From: Guillardia theta CCMP2712
Taxonomy: Eukaryota > Cryptophyceae > Pyrenomonadales > Geminigeraceae
Assembly: GCF_000315625.1 (NCBI RefSeq)
Contig: NW_005434666.1
Location: forward strand, 75,700-139,699
Direction of reading: 5' to 3'
Length of the DNA: 64,000 nt
How positions within the stretch are numbered: position 1 is the stretch's first letter; each line of letters opens with the position of its first letter. Under the pieces are notes generated by a model. That model did not search any database. It worked only from the letters and a program-made list of their open reading frames with translations, and had not been told where the DNA came from. A program made the position numbers and the translations under genes. Below are positions 59,601 through 64,000 of this stretch, piece by piece.

Positions 59601-62600
59601 ACAGCATCCCTAGGGGACTTGGCTTCACCCTGGCCACCGCAGGGATGGCAGGGAGCTTCTTCATTCAGACCAGAGACTCGTTTGGGAATTGGAAGACAGC
59701 AGCCTCGGCCGGCAACTGGCAGATCAGCGTCCTACGCTCGTGCGCGGGGCAAGAGGCGACCACGTTCGTCCCTGTTGTCAACGACCTGCAGGATGGAACG
59801 TACGCCGTAGTCTACACCATCACAGTCAGCGGGAGGTACTGCCTAGTTGGCTCCGACGGCAGCACTCAGCTTTCTGGAACTCCGTCGGAGCTGACGGTCC
59901 TCCCTGGTTCAGCTTCTCCGCACTATGCAGCGCCTTCCGGTTCCGCTCTGTCATCGACTACCGTCGGAGTAGTCTCGTCCTTCCTCATCCAGTCTGCTGA
60001 CATGTTCGGGAACGTCAAGACGAGAGGAGGAGACGTCTACCAGGTCGAGCTCAAGGGAGGCTGGCGAGTAGCAGCCGACAGCTCTGTGGCGCAGGAAGTG
60101 ACAGTGACGGGGGAGGTCGAGGATAAGGCGGACGGGAGTTACGTGGCCCGGTACCTGACCACCCGCTCGGGATCGTTCGCAGTACACATCTTCCTCCTCT
60201 CGGGCACCGCGGGAGCGAGAGAAGAGATCGACGGGAGCCCTAGAAACATCTCTGTGCTCCCTGGACAGCTCGATATCTCCCACACGGCTGTCTTCTCCTT
60301 CAACGTCGTCAACCCCGCGTTGGCAAGAACCTTATGCAGATCCTTGGTAAGGACAGCTTCGCCAACCCGCTCACCTCCTCCTCCTTCGCTGGCTCCCTCT
60401 CCCTCTCCCTCCAGCTCATCGGGGGAGGTCCTTGGATCCCAGGGAAAGTTTACAACTCCTCTTCAGTTGGGGTGATAACTGGCGAGCTGTTCGTGACGCA
60501 AGCAGGGCTGTACCGCGTCCTCCTCTCCTCCGCGAACGTCAGCGCAGCGGGCTTCCCGCTCAACATCTCTTTCCTCCCCGGCGATCCTACAGTGTCCAAC
60601 TTCTTCCCGACCTTCCCGGAGCATGTCGTCTGCACACACCCACAGGGATGCAACAGGACGCGGCGGGTTGCGACAGCAGGAGAGAACAGCGCGTTCATGG
60701 TGACCTCGGTCGATGAGTTCGGCAACATGGGAGATATGCTAGCTCCTCCGCTCCTCCTCACGTACGCAGACAGTTACAGTCCCTCCATCCTCTACAGGAG
60801 CGACAAGTCGGTGGAAGGCGTGTCTACAATCTTAGTCAACATCACCAAGAAAGGGACGTACAACCTGACAGTCGTCGACCTGCAAGGCACCAGCATCCGC
60901 CTCTCTCCCTTCCTCTTCTCTGTCGTCCCCGCAGATCTCTTCCCTCCTCTCTGCACGGCCGTAGGGAACGGCATCACCGTCGGGAGGCTGGAGTTGACGC
61001 GACTTTCACGATCATAGCAAAAGACAAGTGGGGCAACCAGCGGGAGCATGGGACATGGGATGACATCCAGAAGGAGGTCTGACGAGTCCTTGTCTTGAGT
61101 CCTCCTACTCGACCTGTCAGCCTCCCTGCCATCTTGCTCTGCCCTCCTTCCCTCCCTCTCGCCTTCCGCCTTCGCTTCCCTCCTCCATATCCCTTCTCTT
61201 GCCTCTCTTCCCGCATCCTCTCCTCAGTTTCTTGGCGTACTTTTCTCACATTCTCATATCTCTCTACCTCGCCTTTCACTTCTTGTTCTTGATCTTTCCG
61301 CACCATCCCACATCATGTCCTGACTCATTCCTCCAGTTTATCGCAGACTTCTTCAGCTCTAGCATGTCCGTCTACACAGCAGCAGGAACAGACGCCTCCC
61401 TCCTCCGCCGCTCCATCCGAGACCAGGAAACAGGAACCTACCTTGCAGCATACCAGGTCACCGCAGCAGGAAGGTACACTGTGGCAGTCTACAGGATAGA
61501 ACGAGGACTCACCAACGACTTCGTTCACATCCTCGGCTCTCCCTTCTCCGTCCTTATCAACCCTGGCCCGGCCTTTCCCGCTAGCATCCTCCTCTCGGGA
61601 GACAACCTCCTCACAGCCCGTGCAGGGCAGAACGCAAGCTTTTCCCTCCAGTCCTTCGATCGCTTCGGGAACCGCCGCACCCAGGGCAACGATCCTCTTA
61701 TGGCCACCGTCACCCTGACGAGCGGAGGAGGAGCGGTCTTGGTGCAGCAGAACTGCAGCATCAGGAGCGCGGGCTTCGGCAACTACACTCTCTCTTACCG
61801 CCTCACAGTCAGCGGGCAGTATACCCTTCGGGTCACCTGCAACGGCGTGGACGTGGGGGCGGCAAGGCCGATCCGCAGCCCCCTCAGCCTCTTCGTGTTT
61901 GCCAGCAGCGTGTGGGCCCCCCAGACTCTCATCTCCGGGGAGGGATCGAGGGTTTGCACTGTAAACAAGGAGAGTAGCATGACGCTGAATCTGCGCGACA
62001 TGTACGGCAACGTCATCACCAACACCCTCACCTCCCTCGAGCTGTGCGCAGTTGACAGCTGCGACATCAGCCAGGGCGCTGCTTCCCTCCGTCTCGTCTT
62101 CTACAACCTGGGATCAGGTGCTCAGCTCGCTCCCGCGCTGTGCTCGCTGCGCCTTGTTTGCGAGTGTTTTCCGTCCTTTCTCCTCCTCCTCCTCCTCCTC
62201 CTCCTCCTCCTCCCCCATCTTTTCGTTTCCCTCTTCGCCCCCCCCCCTACTTCCCTGCTTTGATACCTGCTCCCTTTGCCTTCTCTTCTGCTAGCCCGGA
62301 ACAATCTCTTCTCACCCAATTCTTCTTATCGCGTGTTTCATCCCATCGTCCTTCCTCATAATCCGCACCCTTCCTGCCTCTCTGCTTCCTCCTACTGCTC
62401 CTTTCTGATCGCCTCCCCGCAGGAACCTCCTACGGAGTCCGTCAGAAGTTCTCACAGACTGTGATCAAGTTCGAGGCAGGGAGCACTCAGCCGATTCCTG
62501 TGGAGTTAAGGCTGAATGAAGACGCCTCTTACTCCATCCAATACACGTTGAGCGAGCAGGGGAACTTTTCAGTGAGCGCCTTGGTGAATGACCAGCATAT

Positions 62601-64000
62601 CTATGGGTGAGAGTCTGTCAAGAAACTTCCTGTTGTTGACAACAATGATATGCATGACAAGAGGAAGCTTGAGTTGTTTGTTGTCCTTGTTGGACTCTTT
62701 CCCTCTTTGATTGTTTCTCTTCTCTTGAGCTCGATCTCTCTTTTGTCTGAATGCAACTGAATTCTGACATTTCTCTCCTCTCCTCTCCTCTCCTCTCCTC
62801 TCCTCTCCTCTCCTCTCCTCTCCTCTCCTCTCTCCAGGTCTCCCTTCCGCCTCTTTGCAAGCCCGGAGGACAAGCTTCCAGTAGCATCCAAGTGCACCAT
62901 GGAAGTAGCCAACGTCATCGTTCCTACCTCCTTCTCCGTCACAGCAGGCGATACCTTCCAGGCTCTTCTCGTCGTTCGCAACCGCTACGGAGTCACCCTC
63001 CCCTCAGTCTCCCCTGGCGTCGCTTCCGTTGCCCTCTCCACCGACAGCGTCAAGCCAACGCTGCAGGACAACCTTGACGGCACTTTTCTCGTCAGCTTCT
63101 CCATCACCTCCTCCAGCACCTACTCCCTGACCGTCAACATCGATGGAGGAGGCGGAGCTCTGCCCATTCTTAACGCTCCCTACCAGCTCACCATCGTCCC
63201 GGCTGATCCCTTTCCCCGCACCTCCACTGCCGTCCTGCCACCCTCCAACATCTTCACTGCCGGATCTCGTGTCACCTTCAGTGTGCAGGTGAGACCTTGT
63301 TGGCTCCTTTGTTGGGTTGTCCTCTTCCTCCTCCCCATGATGATGATCATCATCATCAACATCATCGTCATCATCAAACTTTGACTTTCACTTTCTCTGT
63401 GCCTTCTGACTCTGGCTGCAGATCAAAGATCGCTTCGGCAATGTTCAAGACGCGCAAAAATATCCCACCAAGACGCTTGCATGTACGGTCTCTTACGGCA
63501 CAGGAGTCGCCCTGTATCAGTTTGCTGCCGACGTCGTCGTTGACACAGACGGTACTTTCAAAATTTCCTTCACAGTCAAGCAATCTTCCAGCCATGAAGT
63601 CACAGTCATGGACGGAGCAGTTCAGGTCATAAAGTCACCTTTCACTATCTCAGTGATTCCGGGCCCGGTCTCCCAGCTGACCAGCCTCATCAATACCGTC
63701 TATGAAGTTAAGAACATCACCGCTGGAACGCGTCAGTCCTTCCCGCTTGTCTTCAAGGACGCCTACTATAATGCGATCACCGATATCCAGAGCTCCTTGC
63801 TCACCGTTACCGTCGAGGGAGCCGTCGATGTGTCTGCACTCTCCTGTGAGATTGTTCAGGCTGACTCAGGTGCCTTCAACGTTGTCTGCGGAGGAACAAA
63901 GACGACTGGTCCCTTGCAAGTCCATGTGAAGATCAACCAACTGGACATCAAGAACTCTCCTCTCGTCGTCTACATCGTTCCATCCTTCGCCGTGGGCAGC
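53672..64000 (+). CDS. giant secreted filamin-repeat protein, 3' end outside window
   Basis: The likely start is ATG 53672 (signal peptide VSLLLLFIFEQIVLTSC); an in-frame ATG at 53636 is an alternative. At least fifteen filamin/ABP280-type immunoglobulin-like repeats follow over many exons. Each has the signature DG.Y...Y....G.Y.L.V...G..I..SPF.V.V.PG, preceded by a ....RD.FGN motif: DQFGND near 54195, ARDTFGN 54535, QYGNQR 54957, SFDRFGNRR 61655, DGTYAVVYTITVSG 59795. The long exons 59100-60350 and 61340-62120 carry several repeats each. The gap 58099-58198 interrupts an intron. Around 60300-60340 the frame changes, so an intron or frameshift is likely there. Such arrays form extracellular rods in protist surface and gamete-fusion-related proteins. 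Role unknown; probable cell-surface adhesin. Confidence 0.75.
56204..56252 (+). repeat. intronic (TCC)n tract
   Basis: Pure triplet repeat immediately before an acceptor in the filamin-repeat gene. Similar tracts in the same gene: (CTGCC)n at 57167-57200, (CTC)n at 62181-62214, (TCTCC)n at 62772-62833. Confidence 0.85.
58045..58380. repeat. CTCCCTC repeat flanking the second gap
   Basis: Pyrimidine repeat on both sides of the N gap, inside an intron of the filamin-repeat gene. Long Pro/Ser ORFs here are artefacts. Confidence 0.9.
58099..58198. other. assembly gap (100 N)
   Basis: Exactly 100 N within a simple repeat; the true length is unknown. Confidence 0.95.

Overview
This is nuclear DNA of a eukaryote with many introns. 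Genes lie on both strands, and almost every one is split by short GT-AG introns, typically 44-55 nt, with a few GC-AG introns. There are no operons, Shine-Dalgarno sites or CRISPR arrays. Two 100-N assembly gaps lie inside simple-repeat tracts. At least two proteins begin with a signal peptide followed by a transit-like segment, one of them with Phe just after the predicted cleavage site. That is the plastid-import signature of algae with a red secondary plastid. With the intron density and gene content, a cryptophyte such as Guillardia is my best guess. This is inference; I could not search a database.

Layout. 0.9-2.3 kb (+): ING-family protein with a Tudor/chromo-barrel-like domain. 2.6-3.2 kb (-): unknown ORF. 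4.1-5.3 kb: GC-rich island and a truncated Ty3/gypsy reverse transcriptase. 5.3-7.1 kb (-): LRR/transmembrane/kinase-like/RING receptor. 8.5-13.0 kb (+): BIR + C2 + IQ + C2 protein. 13.5-14.9 kb (-): Fpg/Nei DNA glycosylase with a SAP domain. 16.8-20.0 kb (+): unknown coiled-coil gene meeting, tail to tail, a (-) gene (20.0-22.6 kb) that fuses a class I glutamine amidotransferase to a gamma-glutamylcyclotransferase-like domain. 22.9-31.5 kb: small unknown genes, a Q-rich protein, a class 3 lipase and a type II membrane coiled-coil protein. 32.5-34.6 kb (+): NDUFAF6-like complex I assembly factor. 34.8-36.2 kb (-): APS kinase. 38.4-39.7 kb (+): PRXL2/SelU-type selenoprotein with in-frame TGA and a SECIS-like hairpin. 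39.9-44.4 kb (-): secreted IPT/TIG-repeat protein. 46.0 kb (+): small membrane protein. 46.6-51.9 kb (-): plastid-type OPR/RAP protein. 53.7 kb to the end (+): very large secreted filamin-repeat protein, cut by the window edge.

The genes are a typical eukaryotic mixture with no single pathway. Three touch sulfur, selenium or thiol chemistry (APS kinase, the selenoprotein, the gamma-glutamyl fusion). Two are large secreted beta-sandwich repeat proteins, probably at the cell surface. Spaces between genes hold two recurrent sequence types: GC-rich islands sharing short motifs, and TACCCC/GGGGTA-rich tracts.

The strongest findings are the selenoprotein with its form-II SECIS-like element, the GATase/GGCT-like fusion (nine exons with fully consistent phases), the BIR-C2 protein and the ING-Tudor protein. 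Exon models were built by hand from reading frames and splice signals; each needs transcript support.
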